Part shown: positions 22,265-30,961 of the stretch, piece after piece
How positions within the stretch are numbered: position 1 is the first letter of the stretch
Layout: each line of letters opens with the position of its first letter
Source of the DNA: Bacteroidales bacterium
Lineage (GTDB): Bacteria > Bacteroidota > Bacteroidia > Bacteroidales > UBA932
Assembly (NCBI GenBank): GCA_017428945.1
Contig: JAFRPW010000005.1
Span: forward strand, 1-64,000
Length of the DNA: 64,000 nucleotides
Direction of reading: 5' to 3'
Notes under the pieces: model-generated
What the model was told of the DNA's origin: nothing
What the model saw: only the letters and a program-made list of their open reading frames with translations
Databases searched by the model: none
Program-made: the position numbers and the translations under genes

Positions 22265-22896
22265 TGACGCCAAGATTTTTGCAGAATATACCGGTTGTAA
22301 CCAGGAACCTCCTGTACCTGAACGTAATCATGTTCGTGGCTACGCTCATCAACGAGGATTTCATGATCCGGACCTTCGCCATGTTCTACCCGGAATCACC
22401 CTATTTCCGCTGGTGGCAGCCCGTTACGCACATGTTCATGCACGGCGGGGTATGGCACATACTGTTCAACATGTACACGCTGGTGATGTTCGGAACAGTT
22501 GTGGAAAGGGCCCTTGGAACCAGGGACTACATTATCTTCTACCTTGTCACCGGCCTTGGGGCTGTTGCCCTGCACATAGGCGTACAGTGGCTGGAGATAA
22601 ACTATCTGGGCGGAAGCCTGGCGGCCGCCGTCCTTACCCCCATGGTGGGTGCGTCCGGCGCCATTTACGGCGTTCTGGTGGCCTTCGCCATGCTGTATCC
22701 GGAGGCCCGCCTCACCCTCATCTTTCCGCCCATAACCCTTGACGCAAAGTGGTGGGTGGGCATTTTCGTCGCCCTGGAGCTCCTGCTGGGAATAACCGGC
22801 TCGCAGGTAAGCATAGCCCACTTCGCACACCTTGGCGGCGCGCTGTTCGGCTTCCTCCTCATACGCCGCTGGAAAAGAAAAGGATCGCTCCGATAG
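22264..22896 (+). CDS. Rhomboid-family intramembrane serine protease
   Basis: 210 residues with six membrane segments. The active site is visible: Ser131 in VGASGAIYG and the catalytic His of AHFAHLGGALFG near 189, plus the HGGVWHILFNMY loop region (WR-like L1/TM2 oxyanion His/Asn). It cleaves membrane-embedded substrates, not identified here. The gene overlaps mutL by one base and is followed immediately by the next gene, so translation is probably coupled. Confidence 0.93.
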   Translation: MTPRFLQNIPVVTRNLLYLNVIMFVATLINEDFMIRTFAMFYPESPYFRWWQPVTHMFMHGGVWHILFNMYTLVMFGTVVERALGTRDYIIFYLVTGLGAVALHIGVQWLEINYLGGSLAAAVLTPMVGASGAIYGVLVAFAMLYPEARLTLIFPPITLDAKWWVGIFVALELLLGITGSQVSIAHFAHLGGALFGFLLIRRWKRKGSLR

Positions 22897-23961
22897 ATGG
22901 CAACTCCAAAGAAAAAACGTCACTGGCTTTCCAGGCTCTCGTTCGGGAGCGTGTCGCTGTTCATGTCTTCCCTGCTGCTTCTGGGCTACATCTCCGTGAT
23001 TGTAGACCCCGCCAAGGCATGGTTCTTCACTCTGTTCGGCCTTCTGTATCCGGTGGTGTTTCCCATCGTCCTGATCCTATTTGTCTGGTCCCTTTTCCGT
23101 CGCTCACGTATGAGGGCGCTCCTGGCTATCGCCCTTCTTCCGTCCCTGTATTTTGCCGGCCGGTTTTACCAGATAGACAGGCCAGCCCCAGAAGCAGAAC
23201 CAACCTTGAAAGTGGTTTCCTACAATGTGGGCCTCTTTGCCCACGGGCCGGAAGGCATGTCCCGCGCGGCGGTTGCAGACTCTGCGGTCCGCTACCTCCG
23301 CGGCCTTGATGCCGATATCCTCTGCCTCCAGGAATTCTGGCTCCCGCAGGGCCAGGAACCGGACGCATGGCTTCGCCGGCATTTCCCGGGCTATAAGGCA
23401 GAGTATTACGTGTTTACAGGTAAGAACGGGCAGTTTGGAAACGTAACCCTGAGCCGCAGGGGCTTCCTGGGCAAGGGTAAGGAAACCTTCGAGAAATCCA
23501 CCAACCTTGCCATCTATACCGATGTCCAGCTGGACAGCACCGTCCTTCGTTTCTATAACTGCCATTTCGAGAGCTACAACATCTCCCTGGCCTCTCTTGC
23601 CAAGAAGGACGGCGCCGTAGAAGAAACGGAGCGCAAGATGAGCCGCGCCATCACGGAAAGGCCCAAGCAGGTGGCCCGGGTGCTCAAGGCATCGGAAAAT
23701 TCCGTGGTGCTGGGCGATTTCAACGACACACCCCTCTCCTATACATACATCCGCCTCCTGCATGGCCGGCACGATGCCTTCACCGCCGCCGGCAAGGGCT
23801 GGGGCGCCACACACCGCAGCCTGTGGCCGCTGCTGAGGATAGACTACATCCTCTACCCTGCAGGAATAAAGGCAGTAGACTGCACCATAGACAAGGTCAG
23901 GTATTCAGACCATTACCCCGTAATAACAAGTTTCTATGAAAGCGGAAGAAATTCTCTCTGA
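22897..23961 (+). CDS. Endonuclease/exonuclease/phosphatase family membrane protein
   Basis: 354 residues. Two to three hydrophobic segments at about 22-85 anchor it in the membrane; from about 105 the EEP domain follows: VVSYNVGLFA, DILCLQEFW (catalytic Glu), NCHFESYNIS, VVLGDFNDTPLSYTY (Asp/Asn) and YSDHYPVITSF (Asp-His). The catalytic set is complete, so it should hydrolyse phosphodiester or phosphoester bonds; the outside-facing domain could act on nucleic acid or lipids. Starts one base after the rhomboid stop. Confidence 0.88.
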   Translation: MATPKKKRHWLSRLSFGSVSLFMSSLLLLGYISVIVDPAKAWFFTLFGLLYPVVFPIVLILFVWSLFRRSRMRALLAIALLPSLYFAGRFYQIDRPAPEAEPTLKVVSYNVGLFAHGPEGMSRAAVADSAVRYLRGLDADILCLQEFWLPQGQEPDAWLRRHFPGYKAEYYVFTGKNGQFGNVTLSRRGFLGKGKETFEKSTNLAIYTDVQLDSTVLRFYNCHFESYNISLASLAKKDGAVEETERKMSRAITERPKQVARVLKASENSVVLGDFNDTPLSYTYIRLLHGRHDAFTAAGKGWGATHRSLWPLLRIDYILYPAGIKAVDCTIDKVRYSDHYPVITSFYESGRNSL

Positions 23962-24538
23962 AGCCCTTCGCACACTCCGCGCAGGAGGGACGATACTCTA
24001 CCCTACCGACACCGTCTGGGGCATAGGCTGCGACGCCACCAATCCCGAGGCCGTGGCCAAGGTGTTCGATATCAAAAAGCGCCCGGAAGCAAAGTCACTG
24101 GTACTGCTGGCCAGCGACCTTGACATGGTTGCCAAGTACGTCAGGGAAGTTCCGTCAATAGCCGTAGACCTTGTGGAGGTGAACGATGCCCCCATGACCA
24201 TCATCTATCCCGAGGCCCAGGCCGGCAAGCCTGGAGAGCCCGGCGACCGCTGGCACATTGCCTGGAACGCCGTTGCCGAGGACGGCTCCGTTGGCATCCG
24301 GATTCCCCTCATGGACTGGTGCAAACAGCTCACCTTCAAGCTTGGACGGCCTCTGGTGAGCACATCGGCCAACATTTCCGGCGAACCCACCCCTCAGCGG
24401 TTCTCCGAAATCCCCCAGGCCATCAAGGACGCCGTGGACTTTGTAGTCCCCCCGTCCGTAGACACCCAGTCCACGGGAAAAGCCTCGCAGATCCTGAAGG
24501 TGGGTCTCCGCGGAGAGATAGAGATTATCCGGAAGTAA
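23936..24538 (+). CDS. L-threonylcarbamoyladenylate synthase (TsaC/Sua5 family)
   Basis: 200 residues, YrdC-domain only. Visible are YPTDTVWGIGCDA (residues 22-34), KKRPEAKSLVLLAS, and LVSTSANISGEPTP, the conserved KxR..SxN substrate-binding features. The enzyme makes threonylcarbamoyl-AMP from threonine, bicarbonate and ATP for the universal tRNA t6A37 modification. It overlaps the EEP gene by 26 bases, implying coupled translation. Confidence 0.9.
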   Translation: MKAEEILSEALRTLRAGGTILYPTDTVWGIGCDATNPEAVAKVFDIKKRPEAKSLVLLASDLDMVAKYVREVPSIAVDLVEVNDAPMTIIYPEAQAGKPGEPGDRWHIAWNAVAEDGSVGIRIPLMDWCKQLTFKLGRPLVSTSANISGEPTPQRFSEIPQAIKDAVDFVVPPSVDTQSTGKASQILKVGLRGEIEIIRK

Positions 24539-24544
24539 CCGTCC

Positions 24545-24590
24545 GTCACACCAGGCCACAGAAACGGCCCAAAACGTGGCCGCGGATGAC
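24545..24590 (-). repeat. REP-like palindromic element (GGCCACG family, reverse)
   Basis: GTCACACCAGGCCAC to GTGGCCGCGGATGAC: the reverse complement of the unit at 28104. It fills the 60-base gap between the convergent tsaC-like and rsmE genes. Confidence 0.75.
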
Positions 24591-24598
24591 AATGGGGG

Positions 24599-25360
24599 CT
24601 ACAGATACCGGAAATAGACGGCCTCTGCGGCGGTAACGGCTGCGGTTTCCGTACGGAGGCGGGAAGGGCCAAGGTGGATGGGGATGTAGCCGCAGTCTAT
24701 GGCAAGCCGGGCTTCTTCCGGGGAGAAATCCCCTTCAGGACCTATCAGGACAGTGATTTCTGTGCCATGGAGCCCCGCCAGGGCTTCCTTTATGCTGGTA
24801 CGGGGCGTTTCTCCCTCGAAGCAGTAGGCAATCATACGCAGTGATGCCCGGTCGGTGCCGGGCATGACGGTACCGTCATTCCCGACCTGATCGGGAATCT
24901 CTCCTTTCAGGAACTCTTTCACAGTCATTGGCTCCACAATTTCCGGAATCCTTGCCTTAAGCGACTGCTTGGTTGCGGAAAGGGCAATCTTCTGCGCCCT
25001 TTCGGTTTTGTAGACCTTGCGCTCCGAGCGCTCTCCAATGAGCAGTACAATCCTGTCCACACCCACCTCCGTTGCCTTTTCCACAAACCACTCAAAGCGG
25101 TCGTTGTTTTTGGTGGGGCAGCAGCCTATGGTAAGGTGATACGGGTGTGAATGCCAGTTCTTCTGGCAGGACAGAACGGCGGCTTCCGCTCCTTTGGGGT
25201 TATCGTCCGTGAGCCGGCAGTGATACAGCGTGCCTTCTCCGTCAATGACGTCAATTTCGTCCCCCACGCGGTACCTGAGCACCCTCACGCAGTGCTGGCT
25301 CTCCTCCTGCGACAGCCTTACCGTGCTGCCGGATGTCTCGTATGCGTAAAACAGTTCCAT
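24599..25360 (-). CDS. rsmE: 16S rRNA (uracil-1498-N3)-methyltransferase
   Basis: 253 residues from the ATG at 25360. The start is set by a -7 box only 7 bases upstream; a longer N-terminus would begin before the promoter. RsmE is a SPOUT methyltransferase of the 30S subunit. An N-terminal PUA-like domain (FYAYETSGSTVRLSQEESQH) precedes KNNDRFEWFVEKATEVGVDR, ITVLIGPEGDFSPEEA and the knot IHLGPSRLRTETAAVTAAEA. About 20 residues near 170-190 (EIPDQVGNDG, then TVMPGTDRAS) are encoded by a pair of REP palindromes and have no counterpart in E. coli RsmE; they fall in a variable linker. Confidence 0.93.
   Translation of the reverse strand: MELFYAYETSGSTVRLSQEESQHCVRVLRYRVGDEIDVIDGEGTLYHCRLTDDNPKGAEAAVLSCQKNWHSHPYHLTIGCCPTKNNDRFEWFVEKATEVGVDRIVLLIGERSERKVYKTERAQKIALSATKQSLKARIPEIVEPMTVKEFLKGEIPDQVGNDGTVMPGTDRASLRMIAYCFEGETPRTSIKEALAGLHGTEITVLIGPEGDFSPEEARLAIDCGYIPIHLGPSRLRTETAAVTAAEAVYFRYL
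24843..24901 (-). repeat. Inverted pair of REP palindromes inside rsmE
   Basis: GATGCCCGG...CCGGGCATGACGG followed, after TAC, by CGTCATTCCCGACC...GGGAATCTC: two hairpins back to back, joined by the palindrome ATGACGGTACCGTCAT. The second matches the element before mutL (20480). It is read in frame as part of RsmE. Confidence 0.8.
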
Positions 25361-25367
25361 CGTACTG

Positions 25368-25375
25368 CAAAGATA
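25368..25375 (-). promoter_or_regulatory. -7 box (TATCTTTG) of rsmE
   Basis: CAAAGATA on the plus strand lies 7 bases upstream of the rsmE ATG, in the 21-base gap after comF. Confidence 0.6.
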
Positions 25376-25381
25376 CAATAT

Positions 25382-26101
25382 TTACCATGAATCAACAACT
25401 GAGAGCGTGGCGACGGAGATGCGGACGGAAGGGCCCAGCGCGGGGCGGAGGGCAAGGTAGCAGGCAGCAAGCGTGGCGCCGGTGGTGAAGGTATCATCCA
25501 CTATGAGCACATGCCGGAGGCCTTCCGGGAGGCGGCGGACGCGGAAAACGTCGCGCACGTTACGGAGACGTGAGGCGGCGTCCAGGCGGGTCTGGGTGCC
25601 GGTGCTGCGGCGCCGGACAAGGGCCTTTGGCAGGAGCCGGGCACCAAGTTCACGGGCGATTGCCCCGGCAATCACCTCCGCCTGGTTGTAGCCCCTGCGG
25701 CGCCGGCGGAGCCAGTGCAGCGGCACGGGAATTACGGCGTCTACGTCCCGGAACTGCCTGGCACCGGCCATGTATCGGCCCAGAAGAGAGGCGAAAAAGC
25801 GGCCTGCGGATATGTTGTAATGGTACTTTACCGCGCGGGGAATCTCCTTGTACGGGTTTTCTCCATGGTAGAAAAGGAGGGCTGTGGCGTAGGAATACTC
25901 CATGGCCTCTCCCTCTTCCCTGAACTTTTCCAGGACGCCGTTGAATTTGTTTGCCATGGTGTTGTGCGCCTGTTCCCAGTAGTATGTGAACGGAAGGTCC
26001 GATGCGCACCAGATGCACAGGTGGCGCTCGTGCAGACCGAGCGTCCTGCCGCACACCAGGCACTGCCGGGGCATAATAATGTCCGCCATTTCTTTAATCA
26101 T
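25382..26101 (-). CDS. ComF-family phosphoribosyltransferase-like protein
   Basis: 239 residues from the ATG at 26101 (a TTG three codons earlier is possible). The N-terminus has a zinc-finger-like CLVCGRTLGLHERHLCIWC; the C-terminal half is a type I phosphoribosyltransferase fold with VDAVIPVPLHWLRRRRRGYN, QTRLDAASRLRN and the PRPP loop HVLIVDDTFTTGATL. This is the ComF/GntX family; in competent bacteria it supports DNA uptake, otherwise its role is unclear. Confidence 0.9.
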   Translation of the reverse strand: MIKEMADIIMPRQCLVCGRTLGLHERHLCIWCASDLPFTYYWEQAHNTMANKFNGVLEKFREEGEAMEYSYATALLFYHGENPYKEIPRAVKYHYNISAGRFFASLLGRYMAGARQFRDVDAVIPVPLHWLRRRRRGYNQAEVIAGAIARELGARLLPKALVRRRSTGTQTRLDAASRLRNVRDVFRVRRLPEGLRHVLIVDDTFTTGATLAACYLALRPALGPSVRISVATLSVVDSW

Positions 26102-26158
26102 GGCGGACAATATAACTACAATAATCGGATTAAATGTGGAAGGTTCGGTAAATCTGGC

Positions 26159-26653
26159 CTAAAATGCGTAAATGACAAGGTAGAACATCATTACGGCAGA
26201 GGTGATGAGCTTGAGGCCGGTGCCGAACATGAACCCCATGAATGCGCCGAAGGCAGACTTGACAGACTCCGGGAAGTCCTTGTTTGCAAACAGCAGCTCT
26301 GCAAGAAAAGCGCCAAGCAGGGAGCCCACAATCATACCCACGGGAGGGACGATAAGGCCAACAAACAGGCCGATTATGGCGCCCCACGCACCATATTTGG
26401 TACCGCCCGTAAGTTTTGTAAAGTACGCCGGGACAACATAATCAAGTACGCTGACCAATATGACGATGCCAAGCCATATAAGAAGAATTGTCAGGGAGAG
26501 GGGTTCTCCGGAGCTGTTTGCCCCGCCGCCCCATGCGTAAAGAAGAAGCATTCCTAGCCAGCTCAGGGGCGGCCCCGGGATGCCTGGAGCTATGCTTCCT
26601 ATAATGCCCACGATGCCAAGCACGATGGCGGCAATAGCGATAAAAGTTTCCAT
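26159..26653 (-). CDS. DUF456 membrane protein
   Basis: 164 residues, nearly all hydrophobic, with four to five membrane helices and Gly-rich segments (GIIGSIAPGIPGPPLSWLGM, GAWGAIIGLFVGLIVPPVGM). Matches the DUF456 pattern, a small inner-membrane protein of unknown function. It is divergent from the aminopeptidase P gene with 47 bases between starts. Confidence 0.85.
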   Translation of the reverse strand: METFIAIAAIVLGIVGIIGSIAPGIPGPPLSWLGMLLLYAWGGGANSSGEPLSLTILLIWLGIVILVSVLDYVVPAYFTKLTGGTKYGAWGAIIGLFVGLIVPPVGMIVGSLLGAFLAELLFANKDFPESVKSAFGAFMGFMFGTGLKLITSAVMMFYLVIYAF

Positions 26654-26700
26654 AGGTCAAAATTATTAGCTATATTTACACAAACAAAACACGTACCAAT

Positions 26701-28095
26701 ATGTTCCAGAAAGAAGTATATGTCAGAAGGCGTCAGACCCTCCTTAAGAAAATGAGGGACGCCGGAGAGAGCGGTATAATCCTTTTCATCGGCAATGCAG
26801 AAGCCCCTGCCCAGTATAAAGACAACTGTTACAAATGGCGTCAGGACAGCACCTGGCTGTATTTCTTCGGGCTGGATAAACCCCTCTACGCCGCTATCCT
26901 GGACATAGACAGCGGCACGGAAACCATCTTTGCGGACGATGTAGATATCGACGACATAATCTGGATGGGCCCCCAGCCCACAGTGGCGTCCCTGGCGGCA
27001 AGCGTGGGAGTAGCCGGTACCGCTCCTTACGGCGCTCTGTCTAACGCCTTGGCAGTAGCACACAAAGCCGGACGTAAACTGCACTACCTTGCCCCTTCAC
27101 GCTACTACAACACCCTGAAGCTCATGGAGCTCACCTACCGTGCACGCGTGGAACGTTATGTATCAAAGCCGCTTACAGAGGCCGTCATTTCCATGCGCCT
27201 CATAAAGGAGGCGGAGGAGATTGAGGCCATCGACGCCGCATGCGACCTTGGCGTAGAGATGCACTCCGTGGCAAGGGATTCCATTAAACTTGGAATAGTG
27301 GAGCAGGAAATTGTGGGCAAGATGGAAGCCGTGGCCCTTGCAAAGGGCTGGGGCGTTTCCTTCCCCACCATCCTCACCCAGCACGGAGAAACCCTGCACA
27401 ACCACCTTCACGACAAGATAATAGAGCCCGGCAAACTGATGGTCATCGACGCCGGTGTTGAGGCCAACAGCCACTATGCCTCGGACTTCACCCGCACATA
27501 TCCCACAAGCGGAAAGTTCACCACAAAGCAGAAGGAAGTATACCAGATTGTATACGAGTGCAATGAGCACGCATTCTCCCTCACCAAACCCGGTATCACA
27601 TACCGTGAAGTGCATCTGGCCACTGCCAGAAAGATGCTGGAAGGCCTCAGCGCCCTTGGCCTGGTCCGCGGAGACCTTGACGAGATGGTTGCCTGCGGCA
27701 TAGCCGGCCTGTTCCAGCCCCACGGCCTTGGCCACAACATGGGCCTTGACGTGCACGACATGGAAGACCTGGGAGAGAACCTTGTGGGTTATGATCCGGA
27801 CCAGACCCGCGCCAAACAGCTTGGCCTGGGGTCCCTCCGCATGGCACGCCGCCTGCGTCCCGGCCACGTAATCACCGATGAACCCGGCATTTACTTCATT
27901 CCGGCTCTCATAGAAAAGTTCAAGAAAGAAGGCCTTGGCAAAGACTTCGTGAACTACTCAAAGCTTGAGGGTTACTACGACTTTGGCGGCATCCGCCTTG
28001 AGGACGATGTCCTTGTCACGGAAACCGGCGCCCGCCGCCTTGGCCACAACCGTCTCCCCATCGCCCCTGACGACGTCGAGGCCGCCATGGCGTAA
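26701..28095 (+). CDS. Aminopeptidase P family protein (Xaa-Pro aminopeptidase)
   Basis: 464 residues. The N-terminal aminopeptidase-P domain (residues 1-170, with DNCYKWRQDSTWLYFFGLD) is followed by the pita-bread metallopeptidase fold. The five metal ligands can be seen: Asp in VIDAGVEANS, Asp in ASDFTRTYPTSG, His in GLGHNMGLDVHD, Glu in TDEPGIYFIP and Glu in GIRLEDDVLVT. It removes N-terminal residues in front of proline using Mn2+ or Co2+, in the cytoplasm. The upstream box TATATTTA at 26671-26678 is one base off the consensus. Confidence 0.93.
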   Translation: MFQKEVYVRRRQTLLKKMRDAGESGIILFIGNAEAPAQYKDNCYKWRQDSTWLYFFGLDKPLYAAILDIDSGTETIFADDVDIDDIIWMGPQPTVASLAASVGVAGTAPYGALSNALAVAHKAGRKLHYLAPSRYYNTLKLMELTYRARVERYVSKPLTEAVISMRLIKEAEEIEAIDAACDLGVEMHSVARDSIKLGIVEQEIVGKMEAVALAKGWGVSFPTILTQHGETLHNHLHDKIIEPGKLMVIDAGVEANSHYASDFTRTYPTSGKFTTKQKEVYQIVYECNEHAFSLTKPGITYREVHLATARKMLEGLSALGLVRGDLDEMVACGIAGLFQPHGLGHNMGLDVHDMEDLGENLVGYDPDQTRAKQLGLGSLRMARRLRPGHVITDEPGIYFIPALIEKFKKEGLGKDFVNYSKLEGYYDFGGIRLEDDVLVTETGARRLGHNRLPIAPDDVEAAMA

Positions 28096-28103
28096 CGGCC
28101 CTT

Positions 28104-28201
28104 GTCACCCGCGGCCACGTTTTTGGCCGTTTCCGTGGCCTGACGTGACGTGCCTGTCATCCGCGGCCACGCTTTACCGCGTTTTCGTGGCCTGGCGTGA
28201 C
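28104..28201 (+). repeat. REP-like palindromic element, two tandem units (GGCCACG family)
   Basis: Units 28104-28149 and 28156-28201, arranged head to tail with a 6-base spacer exactly as at 2885-2981. They fill the gap between the convergent aminopeptidase and P-ATPase genes. Confidence 0.8.
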
Positions 28202-28254
28202 GGGGGTGGACACAGGGAGGGCACATGGTGGGCGCAAAAGGCTGCTGGGGGAGG

Positions 28255-30147
28255 CTAGCGGAGGGCACGGGTGGCGTTGAGCACGGCGAGGACGGTGACG
28301 CCCACATCGGCGAAGACAGCCATCCACATGGTGGCAAGGCCAAGGGCGGCCAGGACCAGCACCAGCACCTTCACACCTATCGCAAACCAGATGTTCTCAC
28401 GGGCAATCCGGAGCGTCCGGCGGGCGATGCGCACGGCTGTGGCAACTTTTGAAGGTTTGTCATCCATCAGCACAACATCGGCAGCCTCGATGGCGGCGTC
28501 GGAACCCAGGGCGCCCATGGCTATGCCGATATCGGCCCTGGTAAGGACGGGGGCGTCGTTGATGCCGTCTCCAACGAAGGCCAGACGGCCCTGAGGCAGC
28601 AGCTGCTCAACGGCGGAAACCTTTCCGGCAGGAAGGAGCCCGGCGCGGAAAGAGTCCACTCCCACGGCGGCGGCAACGGCTGCGGCCACTTTTTCATCGT
28701 CCCCGGTGAGCATCACGGTGCGGGAAACCCCGGCGGCATGGAGAGCCTGTATGGCGGAGGCGGCATCGGCCTTTACGCGGTCGGAAATGACGATGTGTCC
28801 GGCGTACTCCCCGTCAATTGCAACATGGACGATGGTGCCCTGATGGTGGCAGGGACGGGATTCCGCACCCACCTTTTCCATGAGTTTGGCATTGCCCACG
28901 GCCACTTCCCTGCCGTTTACGGTGGCGATTATTCCATGACCGGCGGTCTCGCGGACGTTCTCTATGGTGCAGTCATCGTGCTCATCGGGATAGGCGTTAC
29001 GCAGTGCCATTGCAATGGGGTGAGTTGAGTGGCGCTCCACGTGGGCGGCAAGGTGCAGAAGCTCTGTCTGGTCAATTACCTGCGGATGCACGGCTGTCAC
29101 CTCAAAAACACCTTCCGTAAGGGTTCCGGTCTTGTCAAAGACCACGGTCTCAAGGCCGGCAAGGGCGTCCAGCATGTTGGCGCCCTTCACCAGGATACCA
29201 TTCCGGGAAGCGCCGCCAAGGCCGCCGAAGAAAGTGAGCGGGACCGATATCACCAGCGCGCAGGGGCAGGACACAACCAGGAACATGAGTCCCCTGTAAA
29301 GCCAGGTGGCCCACTGCCCGGTAATGGCTCCCGGGACGATGACCACCAGTACGGCCAGAGCCACCACTATGGGCGTATAGACCTTTGCAAAGCGGGTGAT
29401 GAAGCTCTCGCTGCGGGACTTTTTCTCCGCGGCATTCTCCACCAGGTCCAGGATCTTTGCAGCTGTGGATTCACCGAAGGCTTTGGTGGTTTTCACCCTG
29501 AGTACACCGCTCAGGTTCACGCAGCCGGAAAGGATCTCATCGCCCTCACGGATGCTTCTGGGCACGCTTTCCCCGGTAAGAGCCACTGTGTCAAGGCTGG
29601 AAGAGCCTTCCAGGACTACGCCGTCCATGGGGACCTTCTCGCCGGGACGGATAACTATTGTTTCGCCAGGAACAACCTCCTCCGGATGTACGGTGACGAC
29701 GTCTCCGTTCCTTTCCACATTGGCGGAGTCAGGACGGATGTCCATGAGGTGGGAGATGGATTTGCGGGAGCGGCCCTCGGCCACTTCCTCGAACATCTCT
29801 CCAACCTGGAAGAACAGCATTACGAATACCGCCTCCGGGAACTGGGTCTCCGCACCGGGCATGAAGCCTATTGCAAGGGCGCCCAGGGTGGCGATGCTCA
29901 TGAGGAAGTCCTCACTCAGCGCCTCTCCGTGAAACAGGCCCTCTGCGGCTTCCTTCAGCGTGTCCCAACCTACTATCAAATAAGGTATGAGGTACATGAG
30001 AAGATACTGCCAGGTGGCCCAGGCGGTCTTTTTCTCAATTATTACAGCTGCTGCAAGAAGTACTGTCGCGGCAATGATCTTCACAAGCCTGCCGTGACCT
30101 TCTTCCTCCTGGTGATGATGATGTTCGTGATTATGTTCGTGTGCCAT
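28255..30147 (-). CDS. Heavy-metal P1B-type ATPase (Zn/Cd/Pb type)
   Basis: 630 residues. In place of an HMA domain the N-terminus is a His-rich tail (HEHNHEHHHH, 12 His in the first 20 residues). Then follow membrane helices, the actuator motif TGES (LDTVALTGESVP), SCPCAL in helix 6 (CPC metal site), DKTGTLTEG with the phosphorylated Asp, HP (HSTHPIA), GDDEKVAA and GDGINDAPVL. CPC plus the His-rich tail fits the Zn2+/Cd2+/Pb2+ exporters (ZntA/CadA) better than copper pumps. Efflux across the inner membrane is inferred. No metal regulator is adjacent. Confidence 0.93.
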   Translation of the reverse strand: MAHEHNHEHHHHQEEEGHGRLVKIIAATVLLAAAVIIEKKTAWATWQYLLMYLIPYLIVGWDTLKEAAEGLFHGEALSEDFLMSIATLGALAIGFMPGAETQFPEAVFVMLFFQVGEMFEEVAEGRSRKSISHLMDIRPDSANVERNGDVVTVHPEEVVPGETIVIRPGEKVPMDGVVLEGSSSLDTVALTGESVPRSIREGDEILSGCVNLSGVLRVKTTKAFGESTAAKILDLVENAAEKKSRSESFITRFAKVYTPIVVALAVLVVIVPGAITGQWATWLYRGLMFLVVSCPCALVISVPLTFFGGLGGASRNGILVKGANMLDALAGLETVVFDKTGTLTEGVFEVTAVHPQVIDQTELLHLAAHVERHSTHPIAMALRNAYPDEHDDCTIENVRETAGHGIIATVNGREVAVGNAKLMEKVGAESRPCHHQGTIVHVAIDGEYAGHIVISDRVKADAASAIQALHAAGVSRTVMLTGDDEKVAAAVAAAVGVDSFRAGLLPAGKVSAVEQLLPQGRLAFVGDGINDAPVLTRADIGIAMGALGSDAAIEAADVVLMDDKPSKVATAVRIARRTLRIARENIWFAIGVKVLVLVLAALGLATMWMAVFADVGVTVLAVLNATRALR

Positions 30148-30206
30148 AGCTTTGCTTCTTTTCTTGTTGCAAAGCTACGGCGTTTTGCCTGCAACCGGGT
30201 TGCAAA

Positions 30207-30383
30207 CTAGCGGCGGCTCCGTCAACCCCGCCTACTGTCGAACACGCTCGCGAGCATTTTTGCCAGTTTTGCCCCATTTTTGCTCTTGAGCCGCCATTTA
30301 AACACCGCCTCGAGTGCATTTTTGGCGTTTTAGGGCCATTTTTGCACTCGAGCGTGTTCGCGGCAGGGGTGTACTAGCGGCGG
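30207..30383. repeat. Long palindromic intergenic element A
   Basis: CGAACACGCTCG (30239-30250) and CGAGCGTGTTCG (30349-30360) are perfect 12-bp inverted ends of a ~120-base segment with repeated ATTTTTG/GCC motifs. A 10-bp direct repeat CTAGCGGCGG flanks it at 30207-30216 and 30374-30383. It occupies the whole gap between the P-ATPase and apt. Architecture resembles element B at 33739-33860. Confidence 0.6.
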
Positions 30384-30388
30384 GAGAA

Positions 30389-30961
30389 CTACTCCGTCAC
30401 CTGCATGAGGGACTTGACGGGAGCGATGGCTTCGCAGGCTTCGCGGCCGCCAAGGCCAAGGATTTCCACAAGGAACACAAAGTCCGTGACTTTGATGGGA
30501 TATTCCTTGCCGTCAATCGTTACCTTATGGCCCTGGAGGCCTTCCGCGATACCCACGGCGGTGCCGCCGGTAGCAAGGATATCGTCAAAGAAGGTGACGT
30601 TGAAAACGCCGTTTTCCAGCTTTCCGGCGGCCACGTCGGAGAGGCGGAAGAAAATCTTGTCCTTGCCGTACTCCTTGGTGATGTCAAGGCCAACGAGGTC
30701 CCCGTTGTTGTAGGGGAGCTTTCCGGATTTGCGGAATGGAATCACGTTCTGAATGTTGTCGCACTGGGTGAGCATGGGGGCGGCAAAGAGGAAGCCGCGG
30801 GCTTCGGGGGCTACGATGTTGGGGCTTGCGCAAAGCCGTCCAAGTTCATTGATAACGTTACGGAACACTTCCTTGTTCTGGATAAGGGGAATGATGTCCA
30901 CGAAGTTTACGCCCTCGATGGGGAAGCCGGGATAGAATTTCAGATACTTTGTGTAGTCCAT
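30389..30961 (-). CDS. apt: Adenine phosphoribosyltransferase
   Basis: 190 residues. Converts adenine and PRPP to AMP in purine salvage. Visible are FPIEGVNFVDIIPLI (the F-x-G-x-x-F-D-I start of Apt), APEARGFLFAAP, IPFRKSGKLP and the PRPP loop FFDDILATGGTAVG. It is slightly longer than E. coli Apt because of an insertion around the KEYPIKVTDF strand. The ATG overlaps the last base of the hemerythrin-LuxR stop upstream, so the two are translationally coupled. Confidence 0.9.
   Translation of the reverse strand: MDYTKYLKFYPGFPIEGVNFVDIIPLIQNKEVFRNVINELGRLCASPNIVAPEARGFLFAAPMLTQCDNIQNVIPFRKSGKLPYNNGDLVGLDITKEYGKDKIFFRLSDVAAGKLENGVFNVTFFDDILATGGTAVGIAEGLQGHKVTIDGKEYPIKVTDFVFLVEILGLGGREACEAIAPVKSLMQVTE

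Noticed and set aside
29029..30210. Open frame of 393 codons on the plus strand
   Set aside because: It lies wholly antisense to the P-type ATPase, whose motifs (TGES, CPC, DKTGT) are intact; the antisense product is His/Gly-rich without any domain.
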